A stretch of 64,000 bases of DNA from an uncultured Faecalibacterium sp. Lineage in GTDB: Bacteria; Bacillota; Clostridia; Oscillospirales; Ruminococcaceae. The stretch lies in the NCBI GenBank assembly GCA_934561115.1, contig CAKTFS010000004.1, forward strand, positions 16,875 through 80,874, read 5' to 3'. The notes under the pieces are model-generated. The model saw only the letters and a list, made by a program, of their open reading frames with translations. It had not been told where the DNA came from and searched no databases. The position numbers and the translations under genes are program-made. Positions 1 to 7,806 of this stretch are shown here, piece after piece; positions within the stretch are counted from its first letter, which is position 1; each line of letters starts with the position of its first letter.

Positions 1-15
1 TTGGCAGTTTTTCAG

Positions 16-44
16 TTGTATACATCGACATTTTCCGGTATACT
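16..44 (+). promoter_or_regulatory. Predicted sigma-A promoter for uxaC
   Basis: A TTGTAT box at 16-21 and a TATACT box at 39-44 are separated by exactly 17 nt. The predicted start near 51 leaves a leader of about 90 nt. The leader contains a short CCTGC/GCAGG hairpin but no riboswitch that I recognise. Confidence 0.6.
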
Positions 45-142
45 AAGGGTAAGGCAGCCTGCCCGTTTCAAGCAGGTGCATTTCCACGCCCGTTTTTGTC
101 TAAATTTTAACAAATTCATCAGAGAAAAGGAGTTAAAATCCC

Positions 143-1576
143 ATGAAAGCATTTATGGATAAGGACTTCATGCTCCAGTCTGCTACCGCACAGCATCTGT
201 ATCACGACTATGCAGCCGCTATGCCCATCTGCGACTATCACTGCCACATCCCTCCCCGCGAGATCTACGAGAACCGCCGCTTCGAGAACATCGCTCAGGT
301 GTGGCTGGGCGGCCGCAACCCGGACGGCAGCTACTTCGGCGACCACTATAAGTGGCGCGTGATGCGCTCCAACGGCGTGCCCGAGGAGTACATCACCGGC
401 GATAAGCCCGACCGCGAGCGCTTCCAGAAGTTTGCCGAGGCTCTGCCCATGGCTATCGGCAACCCGATGTACCACTGGACCAACCTGGAGCTGCACGTTT
501 TCTTCGGCTACGACGGCGTGCTGAACGGCGACACCGCTGAGGAAGTGTGGAACCTGTGCAACGACAAGCTGCAGCACGATCCCAAGCTGACCGTCCGCGG
601 CCTGATCGAGCAGAGCAACGTGGCCTTTATCGGCACCACCGATGACCCCATCGATGACCTGTACTGGCACCAGAAGATCAAGGAAGATCCCACCATCAAG
701 TTCACCGTGGCTCCCTCCTTCCGTCCTGATAAGGCCATCAATATCAACAAGCCCGGCTTTGCTGAGTACATGGCAAAGCTGGCCGCCGTTGTGGGCAAGG
801 AAAAGCTGGCCTGCATCGACTGCGTGACCGATGCCCTGACCAAGCGCATCGAGTTCTTTGCCGAGATGGGCTGCCGCGCTTCCGACCACGGTCTGGACTA
901 CATCCCCTTCCGTGCTGCCGACAAGGACGAGGTGAACGCCATCTACCAGAAGGTGATGAAGGGCGAGAGCTGCACCGTGGAAGAGGCTGAGAAGTACCAG
1001 ACCTACATCCTGATCCATCTGGGCAAGCAGTACCATCGTCTGGGCATTGCCATGCAGATCCACTACAACTGCCTGCGCGGCGTGAACCGCAAGATGAACA
1101 GCCTGCTGGGCCCCGACACCGGCTTTGACATGATCAACACCGCCACCTGCGGCGGCGAGATCGCACAGCTGCTCAGCGCCCTGAACGACACCGACGAGTG
1201 CCCCAAGACCATCATCTACAGCCTGAACCCCGCCGACGACGCACAGATCGGCACCATTCTGGGCTGCTTCCAGAACAGCGAGGTACCGGGCAAGATCCAG
1301 CACGGCTCCGCTTGGTGGTTCAACGATCACAAGATCGGCATGGAGGAGCAGATGACCCGTCTGGCAAGCCTTGGCCTGCTGGGCAACTTTGTGGGTATGC
1401 TGACCGACAGCCGCAGCTTCCTGAGCTACACCCGTCACGATTACTTCCGCCGCATCCTGTGCAACATCATCGGCCAGTGGGTCGAGGACGGCGAGTATCC
1501 CAACGACGAGAAGGCTCTGGAGAAGATCGTCAAGGGCATCTGCTTCGACAACGCAAAGCGTTACTTCAACCTGTAA
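143..1576 (+). CDS. uxaC: Glucuronate (uronate) isomerase
   Basis: This cytoplasmic metal-dependent enzyme interconverts D-glucuronate and D-fructuronate (or galacturonate and tagaturonate), the first step of hexuronate breakdown. The 477-residue product has the usual family length. The N-terminus has the amidohydrolase-like metal motif CDYHCHIPP near residue 30, followed by the family block DHYKWRVMRSNGV near residue 70. IHYNCLRGVN (about residue 310) and the SLNPADD and TDSRSFLSYTRHDYFRR blocks further on are also typical. The ATG is preceded by AAAAGGAG at good spacing. It stands alone with its own promoter and a strong terminator, so no local uronate operon is visible. It fits an organism feeding on pectin or host glucuronides. 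Confidence 0.96.
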   Translation: MKAFMDKDFMLQSATAQHLYHDYAAAMPICDYHCHIPPREIYENRRFENIAQVWLGGRNPDGSYFGDHYKWRVMRSNGVPEEYITGDKPDRERFQKFAEALPMAIGNPMYHWTNLELHVFFGYDGVLNGDTAEEVWNLCNDKLQHDPKLTVRGLIEQSNVAFIGTTDDPIDDLYWHQKIKEDPTIKFTVAPSFRPDKAININKPGFAEYMAKLAAVVGKEKLACIDCVTDALTKRIEFFAEMGCRASDHGLDYIPFRAADKDEVNAIYQKVMKGESCTVEEAEKYQTYILIHLGKQYHRLGIAMQIHYNCLRGVNRKMNSLLGPDTGFDMINTATCGGEIAQLLSALNDTDECPKTIIYSLNPADDAQIGTILGCFQNSEVPGKIQHGSAWWFNDHKIGMEEQMTRLASLGLLGNFVGMLTDSRSFLSYTRHDYFRRILCNIIGQWVEDGEYPNDEKALEKIVKGICFDNAKRYFNL

Positions 1577-1607
1577 GCGCTTTCCCCTTTTCCTGAACTG
1601 AATCCAC

Positions 1608-1650
1608 GCGCCGCCCGCAGACAATGCCGTCTGCGGGCGGCGCTTTGTTT
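1608..1650 (+). terminator. Intrinsic terminator after uxaC
   Basis: A 15-bp perfect GC-rich stem (1608-1622 with 1629-1643) has a 6-nt loop and is followed by a T-rich tract. Confidence 0.9.
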
Positions 1651-1744
1651 TGCCCTTTTTACTTCCAAAATGCACCGGATGTGTCGGTTTTTTCACCTTT
1701 CAGCGGCTGTTTTCCGTCTTTTTCTACAACTTCTCTTTTATCCC

Positions 1745-1773
1745 TTGACTTCCTTGTACAAGGGGAGTATATT
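1745..1773 (+). promoter_or_regulatory. Predicted sigma-A promoter for the YitT gene
   Basis: TTGACT at 1745-1750 and TATATT at 1768-1773 are separated by 17 nt. Transcription would start about 40 nt before the gene. Confidence 0.65.
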
Positions 1774-1823
1774 TTTGCATGGCATTCAGGCCAGATCACT
1801 GTATTTTTTGATGGAGGAACCCC

Positions 1824-2708
1824 ATGAACGGTTTAAAAGAAGCCTTCAGCCGCGAAAATCTGCTGAAGAATCTAAATTTCTTCGCCCTGCTGAACCTCGG
1901 TCTTGTACTTACGGCAGTAGGCATCGTATATTTTAAAAATCCCAACCACTTCGCCTTCGGCGGCACCTCCGGCCTGTCCATCCTGCTGGCAGACCTGTTC
2001 CCCCGCATCAATGTGGGCGGCTTTATGTGGATCATCAACCTAGTGCTGGTGGTGCTGGGCTTTATCTTTTTGGGCATCAAGTGCATGGGCTGGACGATCT
2101 ACTCCTCCTTTGCACTCTCCTTTTTCGTGTCCGGCTGCGAGTGGCTGTACCCCTCCGGCGTCTCCCTGAGCGGCGATGCCATGCTGGATCTGGTGTTCGC
2201 GGTGTTCTTGCCCGCGCTGGGCGCTGCCATCGTGTTTGATATCGGTGCTTCCACCGGCGGTACCGACATCGTGGCGCTGATCCTTGCCAAGTACACCTCC
2301 ATGGAGATCGGCAAGGCGCTGATGGTCAGCGATATCCTCATTGTGCTGGCGGCCGCCGTGCGGTTCGGCATGGGCACGGGCCTGTACTGTATCCTTGGCC
2401 TGATCGGCAAGTCCTTCGTGGTGGACGGTGCCATTGAAAATATCCGCCTGCGCAAGGTGTGCACCATCATGACCGCGAACCCGCAGCCCATTCTGGACTT
2501 CATCATCCACAACATGAACCGCTCCGCCACGGTGGAAAAGGCCTACGGCGCCTACACCCACCACGAGCTCAGCGTGCTGGTGACCGTGCTCACCCGCCGT
2601 CAGGCTTTGCAGCTGCGCAACTTCCTGCGGGAGAACGACCCCCACAGCTTTATCACCATCGTCAACTCCAGCGAGATCATCGGCAAGGGCTTCCGTTCCT
2701 TTAACTAA
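1824..2708 (+). CDS. YitT family membrane protein (DUF161 plus DUF2179)
   Basis: A 294-residue integral membrane protein. The first ~210 residues form hydrophobic helices with YitT-type glycine-rich loops (FGGTSGLSILLADLFP near residue 50, DIGASTGGTDIVA near residue 145). The last ~80 residues form a soluble DUF2179 domain ending with the family pattern FITIVNSSEIIGKGF. YitT proteins are widespread in Firmicutes; some have been linked to transport, but the substrate is not established. The ATG follows GGAGGAACCCC. It is monocistronic, between its own promoter and terminator. A second member lies in the beta-glucoside operon at 19585-20442. Confidence 0.9.
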   Translation: MNGLKEAFSRENLLKNLNFFALLNLGLVLTAVGIVYFKNPNHFAFGGTSGLSILLADLFPRINVGGFMWIINLVLVVLGFIFLGIKCMGWTIYSSFALSFFVSGCEWLYPSGVSLSGDAMLDLVFAVFLPALGAAIVFDIGASTGGTDIVALILAKYTSMEIGKALMVSDILIVLAAAVRFGMGTGLYCILGLIGKSFVVDGAIENIRLRKVCTIMTANPQPILDFIIHNMNRSATVEKAYGAYTHHELSVLVTVLTRRQALQLRNFLRENDPHSFITIVNSSEIIGKGFRSFN

Positions 2709-2743
2709 GACTACTTTGTATCCTTTTTAATCCATTTTCCGCT

Positions 2744-2774
2744 AAAGGCTTCCCCCGGCCGGGGGAAGCCTTTA
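2744..2774 (+). terminator. Intrinsic terminator after the YitT gene
   Basis: A long, almost loopless palindrome (AAAGGCTTCCCCC with GGGGGAAGCCTTT) ends in a short T run. It may work in both directions. Confidence 0.85.
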
Positions 2775-2812
2775 TTCAGTAGATCATCCCCATCTGCCGC
2801 GCAAGTCCGTAC

Positions 2813-2841
2813 TTGAAGAAAAACGCAAAATAGTGTATTAT
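2813..2841 (+). promoter_or_regulatory. Predicted promoter for glnS
   Basis: TTGAAG at 2813-2818 and TATTAT at 2836-2841 have a 17-nt spacer, about 45 nt before the glnS start. Confidence 0.55.
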
Positions 2842-2895
2842 ATAGTATTATGAGAAAAAGGGGGCACATTGCGTGCCCTGACAGGGGGAACCTAT

Positions 2896-4554
2896 ATGGC
2901 TGATAAAAACTTTCTGACAGATATCATCGACGCCGACCTTGCCGAGGGCAAGGTGCAGCAGATCCACACCCGCTTCCCGCCGGAGCCCAACGGCTATCTG
3001 CACATCGGCAGCGCCAAGGCCATTTATATCAACTGGTCCATTGCCAACCAGTACGGCGGCAAATTCAACCTGCGTCTGGACGACACCAACCCTGCCCGCG
3101 AAGGCGAGGAGTATGTCAACAGCATCATCGAGGACCTGCACTGGCTGGGTGCCGACCCCAACGGCGGCATCTTCTACGGCAGCGATTACTTTGATAAGTG
3201 CTACGAGTACGCCGAGAAGCTGATCACCGAGGGCAAGGCTTATGTGGACGACCTGACCCGCGAGGAGATGCGCGAGTACCGCGGCTCCGATGCCGGCAAG
3301 CCCTCCCGCCCGTCCCCGTGGCGCGACCGCAGCCCGGAGGAGAACCTCGACCTGTTCCGCCGGATGCGTGCCGGTGAGTTCCAGGAGGGCGAAAAGACCC
3401 TGCGTGCCAAGATCGATCTGGCAAGCCCCAACATGAATATGCGTGACCCGGCCATCTACCGCATCAAGTACGCCGAGCATCACCGTCAGGGCAACAAGTG
3501 GTGCATCTACCCCATGTACGACTTCGCCCACCCCATTCAGGACGCCATCGAGGGCATCACCCACAGCATGTGCAGTCTGGAGTTCGAGAACCATCGCCCG
3601 CTGTACAACTGGGTCATCGAGAACATCTTTGGCGCCGAGTTCCCCAAGCAGCGCGAGTTCGCCCGCCTGAACATGACCAACACGGTCATGAGCAAGCGCT
3701 ACCTGCGTGAGCTGGTGGAGATGGGCATCGTGGACGGCTGGGACGATCCCCGTATGCCCACCCTGTGCGGTCTGCGCCGCCGCGGCTACACCCCCACCTC
3801 CATCTTCACCTTCGTGCGGGAGGCCGGCATCTCCAAGTCTGACAACCTGATCGATATGCGTCAGCTGGAAGCCTGCATCCGCAGCGAGCTGGACCTGACG
3901 GCACAGCGCCGCATTGCCGTGCTGGAGCCGGTCAAGCTGGTGGTGGACAACTACCCCGCCGACAAGACCGAGTACTTTGACGTGGCCAACAACCCCAACC
4001 GCGAGGCCAACGATGCCACCACCCGCAAGGTAGCCTTTACCCGCGAGCTGTGGATCGACGCCGAGGACTTTGCCGAGGTGCCGCCTCCCAAGTTCAAGCG
4101 CCTGACCGTGGACGGCGAGGTGCGTCTGATGGGTGCCTATATCGTCAAGTGCACCGGCGTAGATAAGAACGCCGACGGCAGCATCGCCGCCATCCACTGC
4201 ACCGCCGACCTCGAGACCGGCAACGGCAACCCCGCCGACGGCCGCAAGGTCAAGGGCACCATCCACTGGGTAAGCGCCGCACACTGTGTGGACGCCGAGG
4301 TGCGCCTGTACGACAAGCTGTTCACCGAAGCCAACATGAACGGCATCCCCGAGGGCAGCGACTACAAGGACTACCTGAACCCGGAAAGCGTCACCGTGCG
4401 CACCGGCTGCAAGCTGGAAGAGAGCCTGAAGGACGCAAAACCCGGCGAGAAGTTCCAGTTCGTGCGCACCGGCTTCTTTACCCCGGACAGCAAGAACCCC
4501 GGCGTGTACAACCGGGTGGTCACCCTGCGCGACAGCTTCAAGCCCGCAAAATAA
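2896..4554 (+). CDS. glnS: Glutaminyl-tRNA synthetase
   Basis: A class I aminoacyl-tRNA synthetase that charges tRNA-Gln. The 552-residue product is full length. The catalytic Rossmann fold carries the HIGH-type motif PPEPNGYLHIG near residue 28 and the KMSKS-equivalent NTVMSKRYL near residue 265. The second half is the beta-barrel anticodon-binding region (DNYPADKTEYF, then LTVDGEVRLMGAY). The ATG at 2896 is preferred over an upstream TTG at 2869 because AGGGGGAACC lies just before it. Many Firmicutes use the GatCAB route instead; a dedicated GlnRS is one clue to the lineage. The FMN-binding gene follows 27 nt later and may be cotranscribed. Confidence 0.97.
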   Translation: MADKNFLTDIIDADLAEGKVQQIHTRFPPEPNGYLHIGSAKAIYINWSIANQYGGKFNLRLDDTNPAREGEEYVNSIIEDLHWLGADPNGGIFYGSDYFDKCYEYAEKLITEGKAYVDDLTREEMREYRGSDAGKPSRPSPWRDRSPEENLDLFRRMRAGEFQEGEKTLRAKIDLASPNMNMRDPAIYRIKYAEHHRQGNKWCIYPMYDFAHPIQDAIEGITHSMCSLEFENHRPLYNWVIENIFGAEFPKQREFARLNMTNTVMSKRYLRELVEMGIVDGWDDPRMPTLCGLRRRGYTPTSIFTFVREAGISKSDNLIDMRQLEACIRSELDLTAQRRIAVLEPVKLVVDNYPADKTEYFDVANNPNREANDATTRKVAFTRELWIDAEDFAEVPPPKFKRLTVDGEVRLMGAYIVKCTGVDKNADGSIAAIHCTADLETGNGNPADGRKVKGTIHWVSAAHCVDAEVRLYDKLFTEANMNGIPEGSDYKDYLNPESVTVRTGCKLEESLKDAKPGEKFQFVRTGFFTPDSKNPGVYNRVVTLRDSFKPAK

Positions 4555-4581
4555 TCACCCCCAAGGAGAAGATACCATACC

Positions 4582-4971
4582 ATGACCGCAAAAATGACCC
4601 GTAATATCCTGCTCATGCTGGTGGCCACCGTACTGATGGGCATTGTGCTGAACCTGTATATCCACAACACCGGCACCGTACCCGCTGCCGACAACGCTGC
4701 ACCCCTGACCGACGGCAGCTACACCTCCTCTGCACAGGGCTGCCTGAGTGAAGTGACCGTCACGGTCACCGTGACCGGCGGCAAGGTAACTGCCGTACAG
4801 GTGGACGCCTCTGCCGAGACCCCGGAGCTGGGCGGCAAAGCCGCCGAAACGCTGGCAGCGCAGCTGACACAGACCGGTTCCACCGCCGGTGTGGACGCTA
4901 TCACCGGCTCCACCATGACCAGCGAGGCCATCTTTACCGCCATGGACGCCTGCCTTGCACAGGCGCAGTGA
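4582..4971 (+). CDS. Membrane-anchored FMN-binding domain protein
   Basis: A 129-residue protein with one N-terminal hydrophobic helix (about residues 8-27) and then an exported FMN_bind domain. Family hallmarks are DGSYTSSAQG, GGKVTAVQVDAS, and the C-terminal DAITGSTMTS, which matches the threonine flavinylation motif of RnfG/NqrC-type FMN_bind domains. It could therefore carry covalently bound FMN and act in extracytoplasmic electron transfer. No ApbE flavin transferase is seen nearby. The start follows AAGGAGA. It is 27 nt after glnS, with a terminator just after it. Confidence 0.85.
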   Translation: MTAKMTRNILLMLVATVLMGIVLNLYIHNTGTVPAADNAAPLTDGSYTSSAQGCLSEVTVTVTVTGGKVTAVQVDASAETPELGGKAAETLAAQLTQTGSTAGVDAITGSTMTSEAIFTAMDACLAQAQ

Positions 4972-4992
4972 TGCTGTAAACCACAAGAACAA

Positions 4993-5028
4993 AAAACTGC
5001 CGCACAACTGTGCGGCAGTTTTTGTTTT
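4993..5028 (+). terminator. Intrinsic terminator after the FMN-binding gene
   Basis: The stem AAAACTGCCGCAC pairs with GTGCGGCAGTTTT around an AACT loop, followed by TTTTGTTTTT. Confidence 0.92.
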
Positions 5029-5033
5029 TCCGT

Positions 5034-5092
5034 GCGGAAATGCTATTTATAATTTCGTAGTGCCGGAGCGTCTGCGGACGCTCCGGCACTAC
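5034..5092 (+). repeat. 59-nt palindromic repeat, copy 1
   Basis: GCGGAAA (5034-5040), a 16-nt AT-rich spacer, then a perfect 36-nt palindrome (5057-5092) with a 16-bp stem and TGCG loop. Copies 2 (57894-57952, minus) and 3 (59841-59899, plus) have the same spacing to the base. The stems differ between copies but keep pairing. It lies between the terminator of the FMN gene and the promoter of the small toxin-like gene. The function is unknown. Confidence 0.85.
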
Positions 5093-5173
5093 ATTTTCAC
5101 GGTTGGGGTCGTAAAGGAAACCTGCATATTACGCTATCATCCTTACAAGCACTGTACGGCAGGGCGTTTTTCA

Positions 5174-5202
5174 TTGCAGAACATGTTGGATTATGCTATA
5201 CT
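5174..5202 (+). promoter_or_regulatory. Predicted promoter for the toxin-like peptide
   Basis: TTGCAG at 5174-5179 and TATACT at 5197-5202 are 17 nt apart. The leader is about 125 nt and contains a CCGGGGG/CCCCCGG hairpin just before the GGGGGG ribosome binding site. The two C-rich and G-rich tracts could exchange partners and hide the site. Confidence 0.6.
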
Positions 5203-5336
5203 TAATCTGCCGCTGTAAAAGCGGCAGGTGCTGTCTGCACAAAGAGGTGGTCTAGCTTCCTCCGGCAAGCTTCCGGGGGCTGTAAAACCTTATTGTCTGG
5301 TTCCCCCGGACGCAAACGCGAAAGGGGGGATGCCAC

Positions 5337-5447
5337 ATGACACTGGATAACATTCTGCAGCTGTTCGTCATTATTGGCGGCACAGTCGGGATCACGTTCA
5401 AGATTTCGTGGGCGATCTTTCAGGAGATCCATAACAATAAGAAATGA
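5337..5447 (+). CDS. 36-residue membrane peptide, type I toxin-like
   Basis: The ATG follows AAAGGGGGGATGCC at normal spacing. The 36-residue product starts MTLDNILQLFVIIGG, has one hydrophobic helix (about residues 6-28), and ends in a polar basic tail (HNNKK). This is the layout of small holin-like type I toxins such as the TxpA/BsrG class. The long structured leader and the overlapping terminator also fit. I see no close sequence match from memory, so the class assignment is inference. An antitoxin RNA would be expected on the minus strand across 5445-5480, where the stem-loop also ends in Ts in the reverse direction. Confidence 0.6.
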   Translation: MTLDNILQLFVIIGGTVGITFKISWAIFQEIHNNKK

Positions 5448-5480
5448 CCGCCCCAGCTTTCCAATCCTGAGCGGTCATTC
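5445..5480. terminator. Bidirectional terminator overlapping the stop codon of the small peptide
   Basis: TGACCGC (5445-5451) pairs with GCGGTCA (5471-5477), and both flanks are T-rich when read outward. The stem includes the TGA stop. Overlapping terminators of this sort are usual where a toxin mRNA and an antisense RNA share their 3-prime ends. Confidence 0.65.
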
Positions 5481-5580
5481 TTATTGACTTACTTAGCTGA
5501 AGGAAGCTGACCATTGCAGGCAGCACCTTTTCTATTTGTAGTATAACGCCCCCACGCCGTTTTGTCAAGCAGTGCAGGTT

Positions 5581-6573
5581 TTACAGAGTGCTTTGCAGCC
5601 GTGCGCCGCTGGCGTACTGGGTGCGGCGGTCCATCTGGTTATCCAGAGGCTGACCGGCGGCATAGCGCTTGAGGTTGTGCGCAAAGATATCCACGATGTT
5701 GTCCAGTGTCTTGGGCAGGCTGAAGCCGCCGCTGACATGGGGTGTGATGATCACGTTGGGCTCTGCCCACAGGGGATGCTCCGGCGGCAGCGGCTCGGGG
5801 TCGGTCACGTCCAGCCCTGCGCCGGAAAGCCGCCCGCTGTGCACGGCGGCTGCCAGCGCCTCGCCGTCCACGGTGGTGCCCCGGCCCACATTGAGCAGGA
5901 TCGCGCCACGCTTGCAGAGCGCCAGCCGCTCGGCGTTGAACAAGTGCTGCGTCTCCGGCGTGCCGGGCAGGCTCAGCGCCACAAGGTCGGCCTGCGGCAG
6001 CTCTGCGTCCAATTCACTCTGCGCCACCACACGGGTGCAGTAGTCCGGGCAGGGGGTGTCCGGGTGCACCGTACGGCGCACGCCCACCACCTCAGCGCCC
6101 AGCGCATACGCCCGCCGGGCAAAGTTCGAGCCGATATCGCCCATGCCCACGCACAGCACCCGGCTGCCCGCGATGCTGCCCACAGAGTGGCCGGTGGGTG
6201 CCCAGCGGTGCTCCCGCTGGTTGTCCCGGTAGGTGAGCAGCTCCTTGAGCAGGCTGAGCCACATTGCCAGCATGCATTCGCTGATGGCCAGACCGTAAGC
6301 ACCGGTGGCGTTGGTCACGATGCAGCCCTCCGGCAGCACCCCCGGCTCCAGATAGTTATTGGGGCCCGCTGCGTTGGACTGGAACCATTCCAGATGATCG
6401 TTCTGCCGGATCAGCGGCACCGGCAGATTGCCCAGCACCGCATCGGCCCACAGGGCATCCTCCGCTGTGGCGGTATCTGGGGTGGTAAAGCGATATGCAA
6501 AGCCCTGCACCGCCTCGATGCGGGCTCTCTGCTCCGCGCTGACAGGCAGGCAGACAAGGATATGTTTGGACAT
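5581..6573 (-). CDS. D-2-hydroxyacid dehydrogenase (NAD-dependent)
   Basis: A 330-residue cytoplasmic oxidoreductase of the D-isomer 2-hydroxyacid dehydrogenase family. It has the NAD-binding loop VGMGDIGSNFARR near residue 145. The catalytic set is Arg in LLNVGRGTTVD, Glu in DVTDPEPLPPEHPLW, and His in ITPHVSGG. The start at 6573 has AAGGAGAA upstream; an earlier in-frame ATG has no ribosome binding site. The substrate cannot be told from sequence. It is most like the GhrA/phosphoglycerate-dehydrogenase-like subgroup that reduces glyoxylate or hydroxypyruvate-type acids. The Hpt gene lies upstream on the same strand, but a hairpin at 6661-6699 separates the two. Confidence 0.9.
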   Translation of the reverse strand: MSKHILVCLPVSAEQRARIEAVQGFAYRFTTPDTATAEDALWADAVLGNLPVPLIRQNDHLEWFQSNAAGPNNYLEPGVLPEGCIVTNATGAYGLAISECMLAMWLSLLKELLTYRDNQREHRWAPTGHSVGSIAGSRVLCVGMGDIGSNFARRAYALGAEVVGVRRTVHPDTPCPDYCTRVVAQSELDAELPQADLVALSLPGTPETQHLFNAERLALCKRGAILLNVGRGTTVDGEALAAAVHSGRLSGAGLDVTDPEPLPPEHPLWAEPNVIITPHVSGGFSLPKTLDNIVDIFAHNLKRYAAGQPLDNQMDRRTQYASGARLQSTL

Positions 6574-6660
6574 AACAGTTCTCCTTCCCTCTTTTTGTCT
6601 ATCATACCGCAAACTGCGCGGCGGTACAAGGGGCGGTTCTGTACTTTCAGGCGCATCCCG

Positions 6661-6699
6661 TAAAAGAACAATGCCGGACAACCCGAAAGCTGCCCGGCA
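6661..6699 (-). terminator. Intrinsic terminator after the Hpt gene
   Basis: On the minus strand TGCCGGGCA pairs with TGTCCGGCA (one G-U), then TTGTTCTTTTA follows. It separates the Hpt gene from the dehydrogenase gene. Confidence 0.6.
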
Positions 6700-6711
6700 C
6701 CCCATTGATTT

Positions 6712-7059
6712 TTAGTCCAGCGCGTGGATAGCGTCCATCGTGCATTGATACTGCTCTGCCACCTTTGCAAACTGCTCCTGTGTGCCTTCCAGCTGCCCGG
6801 CGCGCAGGGTCTCGGTCAGGGTATAGGTAGGCACGTACAGGTTGGAAAAGCCCAGATTCTGGCAAACGCCCTTGAGGGTATGTGCCCCGCGGAACGCCTC
6901 TTTCACATCTCCCCTGCGCAGCGCTTCTTCCAAGATCTGAAAGCTGTCGTCCTGCAAAAACATCCGCACAAATTTGCAGATCATGGCTTCGTTATACAGC
7001 CGCCCCAGCACCTCCTGATAGTCCGCGCCCATCTTTTTATAGCATTCCTGTATCGTCAT
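6712..7059 (-). CDS. Hpt domain histidine phosphotransfer protein
   Basis: A 115-residue, all-helical stand-alone Hpt domain. The phospho-accepting histidine lies in FRGAHTLKGVCQNLGF near residue 60, a clear HxxKG signature. Such proteins relay phosphate between hybrid kinases and response regulators. No kinase or regulator is encoded nearby, so the partners are elsewhere. The ribosome binding site is weak (AAAGAAAGG, about 11 nt upstream). A PilZ-domain synthase is encoded 36 kb away, so the genome may contain multistep signalling, but no direct link is visible. Confidence 0.88.
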   Translation of the reverse strand: MTIQECYKKMGADYQEVLGRLYNEAMICKFVRMFLQDDSFQILEEALRRGDVKEAFRGAHTLKGVCQNLGFSNLYVPTYTLTETLRAGQLEGTQEQFAKVAEQYQCTMDAIHALD

Positions 7060-7409
7060 AGCTTACGCCGTGCCTTTCTTTTTCGCTATCGTCTGCTTTC
7101 CCACCGCCGCATCTCACTACGCTTCACGGTGATATAGTGTTATGATAGCACCTTTCCGGCCAGCTTGCAACTAGAGTGCAACAAGTTTTGCACTCTGTAT
7201 AGTTTTTGCATCTGCTTTTTGGCAGTTGCACCAAACCCGCACCCGGTTCCCATAAAAAGCGCCTGCTACCGCGCCCTTTTCCGCTGCTGCCAGCTGCCGC
7301 TTCTGTCGGCTGAAAAAAAGCAGACCGTGCCGTGCCGTCAGCTGCGGATTCTGTATTGACGAACCGCGCAAAAAACGATATACTATACTCTGGCGGTGCA
7401 GCCGGATGC
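7060..7409. other. 350 nt without a recognised gene before tRNA-Pro
   Basis: This stretch holds the promoter region of the Hpt gene and low-complexity intergenic sequence. I see no hairpin, repeat or open frame that I would defend. Confidence 0.6.
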
Positions 7410-7482
7410 CGGGGTGTTGCGCAGTTGGTAGCGCGCCTGCTTTGGGAGCAGGAGGCCGCGAGTTCGAGTCTCGCCACTCCGA
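7410..7482 (+). tRNA. tRNA-Pro, anticodon TGG
   Basis: The 73-nt cloverleaf has acceptor arms CGGGGTG and CACTCCG (one G-T pair) with discriminator A, D-arm GCGC/GCGC with loop AGTTGGTA, anticodon stem CCTGC/GCAGG with loop TTTGGGA giving TGG, and T-arm with TTCGAGTC. CCA is not encoded. Confidence 0.96.
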
Positions 7483-7489
7483 TACTGCA

Positions 7490-7535
7490 AACGCACGTTG
7501 ATTCGATAAGAATTGGCGTGCGTTTTTGTTTTGTT
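7490..7535 (+). terminator. Terminator of tRNA-Pro
   Basis: AACGCACG (7490-7497) pairs with CGTGCGTT (7517-7524), followed by TTTGTTTTG. Confidence 0.85.
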
Positions 7536-7737
7536 GTGCAAAATGACGGCAGGTTTTGAAAAGTGTGCAAAAACCGCGCACACTGCAAGGCCACTTTCAT
7601 AGCAGTTTGCGTTTTTAATGCACAAGCAACATCCGCAAACTGCATATCGCAAATATGCTGTTTTGATAGGCACTATTTCTGAAAATTGCGATAAAAAACA
7701 GAGCAACCTTTTTTCTATTTCCTCCTCTTTTGCGGGA

Positions 7738-7766
7738 TTGATAAAAGCCCACAAGTGCGGTATACT
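7738..7766 (+). promoter_or_regulatory. Predicted promoter for the metH activation gene and metH
   Basis: TTGATA (7738-7743) and TATACT (7761-7766) have a 17-nt spacer. The start codon is about 35 nt after the predicted transcription start. That is too short for a cobalamin or SAM riboswitch, and none is seen. Between the tRNA terminator and this promoter (7536-7737) I see nothing else. Confidence 0.65.
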
Positions 7767-7806
7767 GAATAGTACTTTATTCGAGCGAAGTAAGGAGGTG
7801 CGGCCC

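Larger units (their letters stand above)
4972..5336. other. Gene-free stretch between the FMN-binding gene and the toxin-like peptide
   Basis: In order it holds a terminator, the 59-nt repeat, about 80 nt with nothing recognised, a promoter, and a structured leader for the 36-residue peptide. Confidence 0.7.

Noticed and set aside
119-1696. A 525-codon minus-strand open frame opposite uxaC
   Set aside because: Composition is valine/histidine/glycine-rich as in an antisense shadow of a GC-rich gene; it lacks a ribosome binding site, and uxaC is unmistakable on the other strand.
2869-2895. A longer GlnRS starting at TTG 2869
   Set aside because: ATG 2896 has a ribosome binding site, and GlnRS homologues start there.
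4955-5218. An 87-codon frame after the FMN-binding gene
   Set aside because: It reads through a terminator and the 59-nt palindrome; the protein is not plausible.
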